Both the position numbers and the translations under genes were made by a program. Source: Gordonibacter urolithinfaciens (lineage in GTDB: Bacteria; Actinomycetota; Coriobacteriia; Coriobacteriales; Eggerthellaceae). From it: DNA of 64,000 bases. The number at the start of each line of letters is the position of its first letter. The first letter of the stretch is position 1. The notes under the pieces are model-generated. The model was not told where the DNA came from. It worked only from the letters and a program-made list of their open reading frames with translations, and did no database searches. The stretch is taken from positions 1,054,001 through 1,118,000 of the forward strand of contig NZ_LT900217.1 in NCBI RefSeq assembly GCF_900199375.1. Direction: 5' to 3'. Positions 49,723 to 59,017 of this stretch are shown here, piece after piece.

Positions 49723-50829
49723 TCACCAATTCCCGAACACGAACCGCTGGATGTCCTGGTTCGCCATGATCAGGAAGAATCCCAGGAACAGCAGCATGCC
49801 GGCCGCGGAGATGTAGTTGAGCGCCCGCGTTGAGACCACGCGCCGCGACACCTTCTGGAACACCTCCACCACGAAGCGCCCGCCATCGAGCGGCGGGATG
49901 GGCAGCAGGTTCATGATGCCGAGCGACACCGAGATCATGGCCGTGAAGCTCAAGATGCCCATGAGGCCCATGTCCACCGCGTCCTTCGACATCACGGCGA
50001 TGCCGATGATGGAGGTGGTGTTCGACATGGTGACCGCGGCCGTCGCCGGGTTGAACAGGCTGGCCACCAGCGCCACCACCTGGCCGATATAGGCGAAGCC
50101 GGCCTGCACGGACTGCAGCGGCGTGAGCACTGCATGGTAGAACACGCCGGTGTTCGGGCTCTGGGCCTCGAAGCCGATCACCGAGTACATGAGCACGAAA
50201 AGCAACATGGCGAACAGCAGGTTCACGAACACGCCGGCCACGAGGATGACGGAGCGCTTCCAGAACGGCAGCGCGCGGTACTGCTGGCGGTACTCGCTCT
50301 GATACAGCGCGTGCGCGTCGTCCACCGGGCGCGCCTCTCCGAGCGCATAGGACACCGGGGCCGCCTCCCCTGCCGCCGCGGCCTTGAGCTGTTTCCTCGT
50401 AGGCCTCGTTTCGACGGTGCGGTACGTGTTGTACTGGTCCTTCTTCGTGGGGCCCTTGATGCTGCCCCATTCCACCAGCTCCTCGAGCGCGTCGTACGCC
50501 TCGTCGTCGGAGATGCCGCAGTCGCGCGCGATATCCTCCATGTTGGCGGTGCCGCGGCGGTAGAGCGCGGCGAGCACCTGCTGGAGATGCGGGCTCATCT
50601 CGCCCGCCTCCATGCCGCACACCTTCGCGTACCCGCCGAGCGGCACGGCCGTCACGCCGAACCGCGTGCCACCCCGCGTGAAGCCGATGCTCGGTCCCGG
50701 CAGGCCCAGCATGAACTCAGTCACTCGCACGCCGAACGCGCGCGCAGCCAGATAGTGCCCGCCCTCGTGGATGAACACGAGGAACCCGAGCAGGATCGTG
50801 GCGTATACGATCATAAGAACTATATCCAT
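49723..50829 (-). CDS. rseP: RseP/RasP site-2 protease, PDZ-less with a winged-helix-like insert
   Basis: 368 residues. TM1 carries the zinc site GFLVFIHEGGHYLAARAFGV (HExxH), and the C-terminal part has the conserved NLLPIPPLDGGRF (third zinc ligand). About 75-95 residues (~77-175) are inserted after PLGGYAKVCGMEAGEM. The first part reads SPHLQQVLAALYRRGTANMEDIARDCGISDDEAYDALEELVEW, which looks like a winged helix. The PDZ domain that normally follows the second membrane segment is not seen. It cleaves membrane anti-sigma factors or signal peptides. It lies after dxr in the usual cdsA-dxr-rseP-ispG order, with one extra gene between dxr and rseP. Confidence 0.88.
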   Translation of the reverse strand: MDIVLMIVYATILLGFLVFIHEGGHYLAARAFGVRVTEFMLGLPGPSIGFTRGGTRFGVTAVPLGGYAKVCGMEAGEMSPHLQQVLAALYRRGTANMEDIARDCGISDDEAYDALEELVEWGSIKGPTKKDQYNTYRTVETRPTRKQLKAAAAGEAAPVSYALGEARPVDDAHALYQSEYRQQYRALPFWKRSVILVAGVFVNLLFAMLLFVLMYSVIGFEAQSPNTGVFYHAVLTPLQSVQAGFAYIGQVVALVASLFNPATAAVTMSNTTSIIGIAVMSKDAVDMGLMGILSFTAMISVSLGIMNLLPIPPLDGGRFVVEVFQKVSRRVVSTRALNYISAAGMLLFLGFFLIMANQDIQRFVFGNW

Positions 50830-50971
50830 GAACTCGAGTCCTTTCGAGCGCGAGGTTGGGAAAGCCAGCGCGGTTTCCCGCGCCTGCGCCCATTATAGGA
50901 AACGGGAACCCGCCCGAACCGATGTGCGGGAAAAACCTACAAGCCCTGTGGAAAATGCACACGAGAAGCCG

Positions 50972-51060
50972 GCTGCAGCAGGCCGGACGACGGCGGGTCG
51001 GGCAGCGACAGGCCAGGTTGCAGCAGGCCGGACGGCGAATCGGGCGGCGGCAGGCCGGCG
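50972..51060. repeat. Two direct copies of a 45-bp sequence
   Basis: The GCTGCAGCAGGCCGGACG block at 50972 recurs from 51017 with some substitutions (GTTGCAGCAGGCCGGACG), each running about 45 bases. It lies in the 259-base gap before rseP (50830-51088). There is no gene in the gap. Confidence 0.6.
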
Positions 51061-51088
51061 GCGAGCCGCACGGTGACCGGCGTTTTCT

Positions 51089-51802
51089 CTAGCGTACCTC
51101 GAGGCTGGCGAGGATGTCGTCCCAAAACGCGGGGTCGTCGTCGTATTCGTGCTGGTAGAACCCACAGTATACGAAACCCACCGTGTCCCCGTCGATTTCT
51201 GCAAAGCAGGATCTCGTGACGAACCCATCGTTTTCGTAGGGCACGACGGTATCCCAGATCAAGCCGCGGCACCCGTCCAAGACCACAAGCTGCGGCTCGA
51301 GGTAGACGCGTTTTCGAAGGTTCTCCAGAAACGAAGACCACATGGCAGCCTGCGCATCCGAGGTTTTCGGATCACGCAATCTCTCTTCCAGCGCATCGGC
51401 CGCCTTGCGCGCCTCCTCCTGCGCCTTCTCGGTATAGCCCCGCAGATCGTCGAAGCTCATCCCTGTGAACTCCTCCACGTAGAACCCGTGGGAGAAGTTG
51501 TCATCGCCCACCACCTTCTGCGAACCGGCGATCTCCCTGCCCATCATGTTCGAAGTCCCGGGCTCCATCTCCGCGATCACCCACAGGCCGTCAGGATACC
51601 CGAGTGACGCGCGGCCTTCCGTTACCCGGTTGGGGAACTGCTTCGCGCTTTTCACCACCTGCACGAGGGGCTCTCCCGACGGCTCGGGCGCCGGGACGCC
51701 CCCTGCCACCGCAAGAAGGCCGAGCGAGACGGCGACGGCCGCACAGATCACCAGGCGGAAAGGATCCCGCCTGGTCCCACGCCCTTCTCCGGCTTCTTCC
51801 AT
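51089..51802 (-). CDS. Membrane-anchored protein of unknown function
   Basis: 237 residues from the ATG at 51800-51802 (AAGGGG upstream). One hydrophobic segment (~17-35) follows a short basic tail, so the rest is probably outside the membrane. The extracellular part has a helical stretch (GYTEKAQEEARKAADALEERLRD) and ends in a region rich in aromatic and acidic residues. No family recognised. It sits between dxr and rseP on the same strand, interrupting a well-conserved pair. A much longer reading of the same frame to 53905 crosses dxr and is a shadow. Confidence 0.7.
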   Translation of the reverse strand: MEEAGEGRGTRRDPFRLVICAAVAVSLGLLAVAGGVPAPEPSGEPLVQVVKSAKQFPNRVTEGRASLGYPDGLWVIAEMEPGTSNMMGREIAGSQKVVGDDNFSHGFYVEEFTGMSFDDLRGYTEKAQEEARKAADALEERLRDPKTSDAQAAMWSSFLENLRKRVYLEPQLVVLDGCRGLIWDTVVPYENDGFVTRSCFAEIDGDTVGFVYCGFYQHEYDDDPAFWDDILASLEVR

Positions 51803-51846
51803 GCCGAGCCCCTTCCCCTTCGTCCCCGCAAGAGCGCGGCCGCCCC

Positions 51847-53127
51847 TTACTGCGCCGCGATCCACTCCCGGGCCCTTGCGCGGGCCCAGGCGTCCACGGC
51901 CTCCAGCTGCTCCAGGCTCTCCACGGGCTGCACGTCGTGGGCGTCCATGACGGCCTCCACGCAGGCGGCTATCCCCAAGTACGTGCCCTCCTCGGCCAAG
52001 AACGCCGCCACGGCCACCTCGTTCGCGGCGTTCATGGCGCAGGGCAGCGTGCCGCCGCGCTCGCCGGCCGCGCGCGCGAGCGCCAGGCAGCGGAACGTGT
52101 CGGTGTCGGGCGCAGCGAACTCGAGCGAGCCCAGCTTCGTGAAGTCGAGCGGCGCGACCGGCGCGTCCCAGCGCTCGGGATACGACAGCGCGAACTGGAT
52201 GGGGATGCGCATGTCGGTGGTGCCGAGGTGCGCCTTCACGCTGCCGTCGGAGTACTCCACCATGGAATGGATGGCGCTCTGCGGCTGCACCACCACGCTG
52301 ATGCGGTCGTAGGGCATGGCGAACAGGTGATGCGCCTCGATGACCTCGAGCCCCTTGTTCATGAGCGTGGATGAGTCGATGGATATCTTCGCACCCATGT
52401 TCCACGTGGGGTGCGCGAGCGCTTGGGCGGGCGTGATGTGCGCAAGCTCGTCGCGCGTGCGGCCGCGGAACGGGCCGCCCGATGCCGTCACCCACAGGCG
52501 GGCGACCTCGCGCGCGTCCTCGCCCAAGAGGCATTGGTAGATAGCGCCGTGCTCCGAGTCGATGGGCATGAGCGCTCCGGCGGGCCCGACGGCGGGCGCC
52601 GCGCCGGCTGCGCGGCGCTGCGCGTCCACCTGCGCGGCCAGCGGCATGATGAGGTCGCCGCCCACCACAAGCGACTCCTTGTTGGCCAGCGCGAGCACCT
52701 TGCCGGCGCGCAGCGTCTCGTAGCTGGCACGCAACCCGGCCGCGCCCACGAGCGCGTTCACCACGATGTCGGCCTCCGGCAGCCGCACGAGGTCGGCCAC
52801 GGCCTGCGCACCGAACCCGAGCGAGCCCTCGCCGCCCGCGCTGCGGCGCGCCACGGCCTCGGCAAGCGACGACGGCGCATCCGCCGCCGGCAGCGCGCCG
52901 CCGCGCGCCTGCGCGGCCAGCTCGTCGGCCACCGGCTCGCCTGCCAGGCGTCCGTCTCCCACGGCCAGGTGGCGCACGCCGAACTCCCGTGCCTGCGCCA
53001 GCAGCTCCTCCGCGCGCGTGCCCGCGGCGAGCGCCACCACCTCCAGCTTGTCGGCATGGCGGCGCGCCACGTCGAGCGTCTGCGTGCCGATGGAGCCGGT
53101 CGACCCCAGTACGACGATGCGTTTCAT
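51847..53127 (-). CDS. dxr: 1-deoxy-D-xylulose-5-phosphate reductoisomerase
   Basis: 426 residues. It makes MEP from DXP with NADPH, the target of fosmidomycin. The N-terminal NADPH site is VVLGSTGSIGTQTLDV. The middle carries ALANKESLVVGG and the metal site PIDSEHGAIYQCL (DSEH). The flexible catalytic loop and end show WVTASGGPFRG, HPTWNMGAKISIDSSTLMNKGLE and CAMNAANEVAVAAFL. It lies between cdsA and the unknown gene. Confidence 0.97.
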   Translation of the reverse strand: MKRIVVLGSTGSIGTQTLDVARRHADKLEVVALAAGTRAEELLAQAREFGVRHLAVGDGRLAGEPVADELAAQARGGALPAADAPSSLAEAVARRSAGGEGSLGFGAQAVADLVRLPEADIVVNALVGAAGLRASYETLRAGKVLALANKESLVVGGDLIMPLAAQVDAQRRAAGAAPAVGPAGALMPIDSEHGAIYQCLLGEDAREVARLWVTASGGPFRGRTRDELAHITPAQALAHPTWNMGAKISIDSSTLMNKGLEVIEAHHLFAMPYDRISVVVQPQSAIHSMVEYSDGSVKAHLGTTDMRIPIQFALSYPERWDAPVAPLDFTKLGSLEFAAPDTDTFRCLALARAAGERGGTLPCAMNAANEVAVAAFLAEEGTYLGIAACVEAVMDAHDVQPVESLEQLEAVDAWARARAREWIAAQ

Positions 53128-53151
53128 ACGTGCCTCCTAGAGCAGCGGAGC

Positions 53152-54072
53152 CTAATACGGTATGCAGCCTCCCGCCACCAGCAAGATGGCCGAAGTCACG
53201 GCCACCAGGAACAGCGAGTCGCAACGGTCGAGCAGGCCGCCGTGCCCCGGCATGATGGTGCCGGAGTCCTTGAAGCCGGAGTTGCGCTTGATGCGGCTCT
53301 CGGCCAGATCGCCGAGCACGCCCATGAGACCGCTCGCCAAGCCGAACAGGATGGCCTGCGGGATGGACATGGTCACACCGGGCACGAGCGTCATCAGGCA
53401 CCAGAAAACCGCGGAGCCCGCGAGCCCGGCGAAGAAGCCCTCCCAGCTCTTCTTCGGGGAGGTGCGCGGGGCCAGCTTGTGCTTGCCGAACTTGCTTCCC
53501 ACCAAGTAGGCGAACGAGTCGTTGGCCCATACGCTCAAGAGGATGCCCAGCACCAGCACGCCGCCCCATGGCGCCGGCAGCGCCTCGCGCACCACGATGA
53601 TGCCCGATAGCAGCATGCCGCAGTACGCGGCGCCGAAGAAGCTCACGCCCACGTCGGGCACGCGCGCCCGCATCCAGAACACGTACCACACGATAAGCGC
53701 CAAGAGCAGCGCCAGGCTCACGTACAGCGCCCCGTCCAACCCGAGGAAGAACACGCTCACGGGATACAGCATGGCGGCGATGATGCCCAGCATCTCGTTC
53801 GGCAGCTTCGCGTCCTGGCGCAGCATGTAGTAGAACTCCCCGGCCGTGATGCCGGCCATGGCCACGAGCAGCGCGAGCGTGGTCCACTCGCTGGCCAGCA
53901 CGCACACCACGGACACGACGATGTAGACGAACCCGGTGCGGAAACGCACCTGGAAGTTCGTGGGGTTCTTCAGCTTCTTCGGCGTCTTGTCCTGTGCGAA
54001 GTCCTTGAGCCGCTCCTTGCGCGTGCGGTCGTCCTCTTCCGGAACCGCCTCGTCGGCCCGCCGCGGCTCCAT
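53152..54072 (-). CDS. cdsA: Phosphatidate cytidylyltransferase
   Basis: 306 residues with a charged N-terminal tail of ~45 residues, then about eight hydrophobic segments. The CdsA signature near the C-terminus (SRIKRNSGFKDSGTIMPGHGGLLDRCDSL) is complete. It makes CDP-diacylglycerol for phospholipid synthesis. The start ATG follows the uppS stop by one base. CdsA-UppS coupling is the conserved order. Confidence 0.95.
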   Translation of the reverse strand: MEPRRADEAVPEEDDRTRKERLKDFAQDKTPKKLKNPTNFQVRFRTGFVYIVVSVVCVLASEWTTLALLVAMAGITAGEFYYMLRQDAKLPNEMLGIIAAMLYPVSVFFLGLDGALYVSLALLLALIVWYVFWMRARVPDVGVSFFGAAYCGMLLSGIIVVREALPAPWGGVLVLGILLSVWANDSFAYLVGSKFGKHKLAPRTSPKKSWEGFFAGLAGSAVFWCLMTLVPGVTMSIPQAILFGLASGLMGVLGDLAESRIKRNSGFKDSGTIMPGHGGLLDRCDSLFLVAVTSAILLVAGGCIPY

Positions 54073-54073
54073 C

Positions 54074-54853
54074 CTACTTCACCGCCCCGAACCGGCGGTC
54101 GCGCCCCTGGAACTCCAAGAGCGCCCGCAGGAGCTCGTAGCGGTCGAAGTCGGGCCACAGCACGTCGGTGCACACGAACTCGGAATAGGCGATCTGCCAC
54201 AGCAGGAAGTTCGACACGCGCATCTCGCCGCTCGTGCGGATGAGCAGGTCGGGGTCGGGGATGTCCGCCGTGTACAAGTGCCGGGCGAACGACTCCTCGG
54301 TGAGCTCCTCGGGCGCGCGGCCGGCGCGCGCCGCGGCATGGGCCTCGTCCATGAGCGATCGCATGGCGTCCAGCATCTCCACGCGGCCGCCGTAGTTCAC
54401 GGCCACCACGAGCGTCATGCCGTCGTTGTCCTTCGTCTTCTCCCACGCCTTCGCGAACGCGTCGCGCGTCTTCTTCGGCAGCTCGTCGGTGCGCCCGATG
54501 GTCATCACGCGCACGTGCTCCTCGTGCAGGCCGTCCACCTCGGCAAGCATCGTGGTGGCGAACAGGTTCATGAGGCCGATGACCTCGTCCTGCGGCCGCT
54601 TCCAGTTCTCGGACGAGAACGAGTAGATGGTGAGGTAGCGCACGCCCACGTCCGACGCGCAGCGGATGGTCTCGCGCACCGCCTCGATGCCGGCCTTGTG
54701 GCCGAACAGGCGGTTCTTGCCGCGCTCCTTGGCCCAGCGGCCGTTGCCATCCATGATGACGGCCACGTGCTCGGGCACCGCCGCAGGGTCGAGCCGCGTC
54801 GGATCGAGGTCGGCGGGAGGGTTCGGGAATATGTAGTCGAGCGGTTTGTTCAA
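54074..54853 (-). CDS. uppS: Undecaprenyl diphosphate synthase (isoprenyl transferase)
   Basis: 259 residues if started at the TTG 54851-54853. An upstream GTG at 54907 gives 18 more residues, but no ribosome site. Cis-prenyltransferase motifs are HVAVIMDGNGRWAKERG (catalytic Asp), the FSSENWKRP block, and the C-terminal DPDLLIRTSGEMRVSNFLLWQIAYSE. It builds the C55 lipid carrier for cell wall synthesis from MEP-derived precursors. The start choice is uncertain because the ribosome site is weak and the region upstream is repetitive. Confidence 0.92.
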   Translation of the reverse strand: MNKPLDYIFPNPPADLDPTRLDPAAVPEHVAVIMDGNGRWAKERGKNRLFGHKAGIEAVRETIRCASDVGVRYLTIYSFSSENWKRPQDEVIGLMNLFATTMLAEVDGLHEEHVRVMTIGRTDELPKKTRDAFAKAWEKTKDNDGMTLVVAVNYGGRVEMLDAMRSLMDEAHAAARAGRAPEELTEESFARHLYTADIPDPDLLIRTSGEMRVSNFLLWQIAYSEFVCTDVLWPDFDRYELLRALLEFQGRDRRFGAVK

Positions 54854-54876
54854 GGAAGCACTGCTTTCAAGTCGCA

Positions 54877-55071
54877 CGCCAACCGCGCAGGTTGATTCAA
54901 ATCCCACAGGTTGGCGTAGTAAGTCAGCGAGAAGCGTCGAGGTGTTCGAGATCGTGGGGAAGGCGATGGCGAAGCGTACTTCGGTACGCGAGTCATCGGC
55001 TTCGCCGCGAGATCGGGCGCATCGACGCTTCGCAGCGTCGAGCAGTTCCGCGGGCCGGAGGCCCGCGGAAC
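54877..55071. repeat. Stem-loop cluster between frr and uppS
   Basis: Three dyads fill this gap. CGCCAACC / GGTTGGCG is at 54877-54884 and 54909-54916. A long imperfect hairpin spans 54931-55034, closed by a perfect GCGTAC-TTCG-GTACGC loop (54974-54989). A perfect 11-bp stem, TTCCGCGGGCC (55047-55057 with 55061-55071), lies just after the frr stop and is probably its terminator. The long middle hairpin looks like a REP-type element. Confidence 0.65.
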
Positions 55072-55073
55072 CC

Positions 55074-55631
55074 CTAGATTTCCATCACTTCGGCTTCCTT
55101 CTTCTTGAAGGCCTCGTCCACCTGGGCCACGTACTTGTCGGTGAGCTTCTGCACCTCGGCCTGGGCGCGGCGCTCGTCGTCCTCGGGGAGGTTGTCGTCT
55201 TTCACGCAGCGATCGAGGGCGGCGTTGGCGTCCTGGCGCGCCTTGCGCACCGCGACGCGGGCCTCCTCGGCATAGCCCTTGCACTGCTTCACCAGCTCGC
55301 GGCGGCGTTCCTCGGTGAGCGAGGGGAACGGCAGGCGGATGCACGAGCCGTCGTTCGACGGCGTGACGCCCAGGTCGCTCTCCATGATGGCATGCTCGAT
55401 GGCGCCCAGCACGCCTTTGTCCCACGGCTCGATGACCAGCATATGCGCGTCGGGCGTCTTGATGCCGGCCATCTGGTTCACCGGCGTGGGCACGCCGTAG
55501 TAGTCCACCTTGATGCGGTCGAGCAGCAGGGCGTTCGCCCGCCCCGTGCGCACGGAGCCGAACGCCTCGCTCAGCGACGCGAGCGCACGCTCCATGCGCT
55601 CCTCGGCCTGCAACATAATATCATCAACCAT
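55074..55631 (-). CDS. frr: Ribosome recycling factor
   Basis: 185 residues, the usual length. It splits post-termination ribosomes with EF-G. Typical blocks are ERMERALASLSEAFGSVRTGRAN at the start, VDYYGVPTPVNQMAGIKTPDAHMLVIEPWD in the middle, and LPFPSLTEERRRELVKQCKGYAEEARVAVRKARQDAN. It follows pyrH by 75 bases, the conserved pyrH-frr order. Confidence 0.97.
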   Translation of the reverse strand: MVDDIMLQAEERMERALASLSEAFGSVRTGRANALLLDRIKVDYYGVPTPVNQMAGIKTPDAHMLVIEPWDKGVLGAIEHAIMESDLGVTPSNDGSCIRLPFPSLTEERRRELVKQCKGYAEEARVAVRKARQDANAALDRCVKDDNLPEDDERRAQAEVQKLTDKYVAQVDEAFKKKEAEVMEI

Positions 55632-55706
55632 GATCGGCTCCTTTCACCCAACTCCCTGCGGTGCGGCGGCGCGCACCGATCGCCGCGCCGGGGCGCGGAT
55701 GCATCT

Positions 55707-56486
55707 CTATTCTACCGTGGTTCCAACGTTTTCGCCCTTCAAAGCGCGCGAAATGTTGCCCTCGACCGTCAGATCGAACACGATCATGGGCATGTGGTTG
55801 TCCATGCACAGCGAGGTGGCCGTGGAGTCCATGACGTTGAGGCCCTTCGACAGCACGTCCATGTAGCTGATGCGGTCGAAGCGCTTGGCGTCCGGGTTTT
55901 TGGACGGGTCGCTGTCGTAGACGCCGTCCACCTTCGTGGCCTTCATGAGGCAGTCCACGTTGAGCTCGCAGGCGCGCAGGGCGGCCGTGGTGTCGGTGGT
56001 GAAGTAGGGGTTGCCCGTGCCGGCGGCCAGGATGACCACGCGGCCCTTCTCCAGGTGGCGCACGGCGCGGCGGCGGATGTAGGGCTCGGAAACCTCCTGC
56101 ATGGTGATGGCGCTCTGCACCCGGGAGAAGATCCCGTGGCGCTCGAAGGCGTCCTGCAGGGCCAGCGCGTTCATGACGGTGGCCAGCATGCCGATGTAGT
56201 CGGCCTGGGCGCGGTCCATGCCCTCGGCGCTTCCCGCCAGGCCGCGGAAGATGTTGCCGCCGCCCACGACCACGGCCACCTCCACCTCGTCCTCGACGAT
56301 GTCGGCAATCTCGTCGGCCAGCGCGTCGACCACCTTCGGGTCGATGCCGTACCCCACGTCGCCCGCCAGCGCCTCGCCCGAGAGCTTCAGCAGCACGCGC
56401 GGGTACGCATACCCGCGCTCGCGCACGCGCGCCCACTTCTCAAGCTCCTCGACGTTCTCCTCCGCCTTCGCCCTATCCTCAGCCAT
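55707..56486 (-). CDS. pyrH: Uridylate kinase
   Basis: 259 residues from the ATG at 56484-56486 (AAGGGG six bases before). It phosphorylates UMP to UDP. The amino-acid-kinase fold is shown by [13 protein letters not shown] (nucleotide loop), [16 protein letters not shown], and [26 protein letters not shown]. It is the first gene of the minus-strand block pyrH-frr-uppS-cdsA-dxr. The N-terminal ~24 residues before YPRVLL are charged and slightly longer than average. Confidence 0.96.
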   Translation of the reverse strand: MAEDRAKAEENVEELEKWARVRERGYAYPRVLLKLSGEALAGDVGYGIDPKVVDALADEIADIVEDEVEVAVVVGGGNIFRGLAGSAEGMDRAQADYIGMLATVMNALALQDAFERHGIFSRVQSAITMQEVSEPYIRRRAVRHLEKGRVVILAAGTGNPYFTTDTTAALRACELNVDCLMKATKVDGVYDSDPSKNPDAKRFDRISYMDVLSKGLNVMDSTATSLCMDNHMPMIVFDLTVEGNISRALKGENVGTTVE

Positions 56487-56544
56487 GACCAACCCCTTCG
56501 ATGACCGTCATATGTGCATACGTTGCCTCAATCTTACCCGAAAA

Positions 56545-56579
56545 TGGAAAAGGCCGCGCAGTTCGCACGGCCTTTTCCA
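56545..56579 (-). terminator. Terminator after htrA
   Basis: A 12-bp perfect stem (TGGAAAAGGCCG 56545-56556 with its complement at 56568-56579) is followed on the minus strand by a T-rich TTTTCGGG stretch. It lies about 50 bases past the htrA stop and before pyrH. Confidence 0.8.
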
Positions 56580-56628
56580 GGCAGTTCACGCAATGAGCAG
56601 ACGGGCGGCAGGTAGCCGCCCGCAGCCC

Positions 56629-58083
56629 TTACGCCGCGTTCTCGCTGGACCCGCTGCCGCCGCCGAGCAGGCGCTCGAGCAGGGATTCCTGCGCGCTGTT
56701 CTGCTGGGTGGAGGCGCTTTGCGAGCTCTCGTCGGAGCCGAGCGTGACCTCGACCTCCTTCGTCTCGCCGTTGCGATTGACCTCCAGCTTCACCTTGTCG
56801 CCAGGGTTCTTGGAGCGGACGTCCAGCATGAGGTCGCTTGCGGACTCCACCTTCTGGCCGTCGAACTTCGTGATGATGTCGCCCTCCTGCAGGCCGGCCT
56901 CGGCGGCGCCGGAGCCCGCGCTGACGGCGGCCACGTAGGCGCCCTCGTCGACCGACAGGCCGTAGCGCTGGGCGTTCTGGGCGTTCACCGTGGACAGGGA
57001 CACGCCGAGCTGCGCGTGGGTCGGGGTCTTGCCGTCGATGATCTGTTGCGCGAGGTTCACCGCGTAGTTCACCGGGATGGCGAAGCCGACGCCGGAGTAG
57101 TTGCCCGAGTAGGACGTGATCAGCGTGTTGATGCCGATGAGCTTGCCGTCGGCGTCCACGAGCGCGCCGCCGGAGTTGCCGGGGTTGATGGCCGCGTCGG
57201 TCTGGATCATGTTCGGGTAGATGGTGGTCTCGCCGGAGCTCTGGCCGTACTGGTCGGTGCTGGAATCCATGATCTGCGAACGGCTCGTGGCCGACACGAT
57301 GCCGGTGGCGACGGACTGCTCAAGGCCGAACGGGCTGCCGATGGTCATGACCCACTCGCCGATGATGAGGTCGTCGGAGTTGCCGATCTCGATGGCCTTG
57401 AGGCCGCTGGCGTCCTTGGCCTTGATGACCGCGATGTCGGAGCTGGGATCGCTGCCCACGACCTCGGCGTCGTAGGTCTCGCCCTCGATGGTGACCTTGT
57501 AGGCGTCGCCGCCTGCGATGACGTGGTAGTTCGTGATGATGTAGCCGTCGTCGGTGAGCACGACGCCGCTGCCGAGCGAGGCCTGCGTGAGCGTGCTGCC
57601 GGAGCCGGAGTTGGAGCCGCCGCCGAAGCCGTACATGCCGCCCATGTTGGATTGGTTCGCGTACACGTCGATGGCGGCCACGGAGGGCAGCGCCTTCTGC
57701 GCCACGGCCTCGGCCAGCGTCTGGTCGGACTCGGCATCGGTGGCGTTGATGCTGCCGGAGTTCTGCGAGCCCAGCTGCGTGGACGAGCCGGAGTCGGAGC
57801 CGCCGCCCTTGTCGGCGCCGGTAGCGGCCTGCCAGATGCCGAAGCCGCCCAGCCCGATGACGCAGGCGAGCGCCGCGCCCGCGAACGCGAGCAGGAACGT
57901 GCGCAGGCCGTGCGACTTCTTCTCCACCGTCACCTGGCCGGGCGTGTGCTGCGCCTGGTACGGTTGCTGGTAGGACTGCTGGTAGTAAGGCTGCTGCCCC
58001 GTTTGGGCGGCATGCTGGGCATGCTCGTCGCCCGAAGTCGGCGGGACGGGGCCGCCGGGGGTGTTGCCGTGCGTATCGGTCAT
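56629..58083 (-). CDS. HtrA/DegP-like membrane-anchored serine protease
   Basis: 484 residues from the ATG at 58081-58083. A glutamine/proline/tyrosine-rich cytoplasmic tail (~1-60) leads to one membrane anchor (~65-90). Trypsin-like domain: His in ITNYHVIAGG, Asp in SSDIAVIKA, Ser in AAINPGNSGGALVD. One PDZ domain (~375-460) contains GAAEAGLQEGDIITKFDGQKV. It is a housekeeping or stress protease for misfolded exported proteins. It is monocistronic with its own terminator. Confidence 0.94.
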   Translation of the reverse strand: MTDTHGNTPGGPVPPTSGDEHAQHAAQTGQQPYYQQSYQQPYQAQHTPGQVTVEKKSHGLRTFLLAFAGAALACVIGLGGFGIWQAATGADKGGGSDSGSSTQLGSQNSGSINATDAESDQTLAEAVAQKALPSVAAIDVYANQSNMGGMYGFGGGSNSGSGSTLTQASLGSGVVLTDDGYIITNYHVIAGGDAYKVTIEGETYDAEVVGSDPSSDIAVIKAKDASGLKAIEIGNSDDLIIGEWVMTIGSPFGLEQSVATGIVSATSRSQIMDSSTDQYGQSSGETTIYPNMIQTDAAINPGNSGGALVDADGKLIGINTLITSYSGNYSGVGFAIPVNYAVNLAQQIIDGKTPTHAQLGVSLSTVNAQNAQRYGLSVDEGAYVAAVSAGSGAAEAGLQEGDIITKFDGQKVESASDLMLDVRSKNPGDKVKLEVNRNGETKEVEVTLGSDESSQSASTQQNSAQESLLERLLGGGSGSSENAA

Positions 58084-58339
58084 GTGGTTCACGCTCCTTG
58101 GGTATCGTTGTGGTCGATGATCGCTTCGCTTAGGTAGGTGATGGGCCTACCATATCACGCGTGGCTCCTGATCAGGTTTCCTTCAACGCAATTGTCATCT
58201 TCGCGTCATGGAATTACACCGTTTGGTGTACAGGGCGTACATCGGCTGACGCAGGCCGCGGGGCGGGCCGCGCAGGAGATGCGAGAAGGGGCGTGCTATC
58301 ATGAGAGGCATCGTCATCGAGGATGTGCAAGGAGCGCCC

Positions 58340-58858
58340 ATGTCCGACCAAACGCCTCCGCGGCGAACCGCCGCCCAACGCCTCCAAGCGCTGTACGTAC
58401 GCGTGCTGCTGCGCCTGCTGCCGCACCTGATAACGCTGCTCCGGCACGTTTCGCCGAAGATCCGCGCCGAGGTGGCCTACCTGGCGCCGGGCTATACGTT
58501 CATGCTGTCTGTGCGCGGCACCGACCTGGCCTGCACATGCCGCCGCACCGGCCGCGGCTCGTTCGAGCGCATTCCGCCCGCGCGCGTTGCCCGCGACGTC
58601 GAGCCGGGAAGCGGGCTGGCCAGCGCCGATGCGGACGCCGTGGCTGTGGACTACGTCATCGACTTCCGCTCGCCGGCCTATGCGTTCGGCTGCTTTTCGG
58701 GCGGCCTGACGCTGAAGGACGCCCTCGCGCAGCGCGCGTTCTCCACGCGCGGTCCCAACGACACGGGCGTGGCCCTCACCTATCTGTTCACGGCGCTGCT
58801 GAAGATGTTCTTCGGCTGGCGGCGCGCGTATCGCAGACCGACGGCGGCAACGCCGTAG
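58340..58858 (+). CDS. Small protein of unknown function, possibly SCP2-like
   Basis: 172 residues from the ATG at 58340 (AAGGAG upstream). An arginine- and leucine-rich amphipathic N-terminus precedes a domain with YTFMLSVRGTDLACTCRR and VDYVIDFRSPAYAFGCFSGGLTLKDALAQRAFSTRGPNDTG. The alternation of strands and the ..LKDALAQ..F...G pattern resemble sterol carrier (SCP2-like) domains, but the similarity is weak. It precedes the alcohol dehydrogenase by 159 bases on the same strand. Confidence 0.6.
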   Translation: MSDQTPPRRTAAQRLQALYVRVLLRLLPHLITLLRHVSPKIRAEVAYLAPGYTFMLSVRGTDLACTCRRTGRGSFERIPPARVARDVEPGSGLASADADAVAVDYVIDFRSPAYAFGCFSGGLTLKDALAQRAFSTRGPNDTGVALTYLFTALLKMFFGWRRAYRRPTAATP

Positions 58859-59017
58859 GAGAAAGGGAGACGGTGCCCCGGAACATGCCACAGCCTCTGT
58901 TTTCGGCCGCACCTTCGCAAGCGTTCGACCTGCGTAGATGCAGCATATGACCTGATCATGGCGCTGGACAAGAACGGAGGCTGTGGCAAGTTTTCCCGAG
59001 AAGGCGAAGGAGAAGCC

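Noticed and set aside
51089-53905. 938-codon minus-strand open frame
   Set aside because: Only its last 237 codons look real. The rest is the wrong frame of dxr and cdsA.
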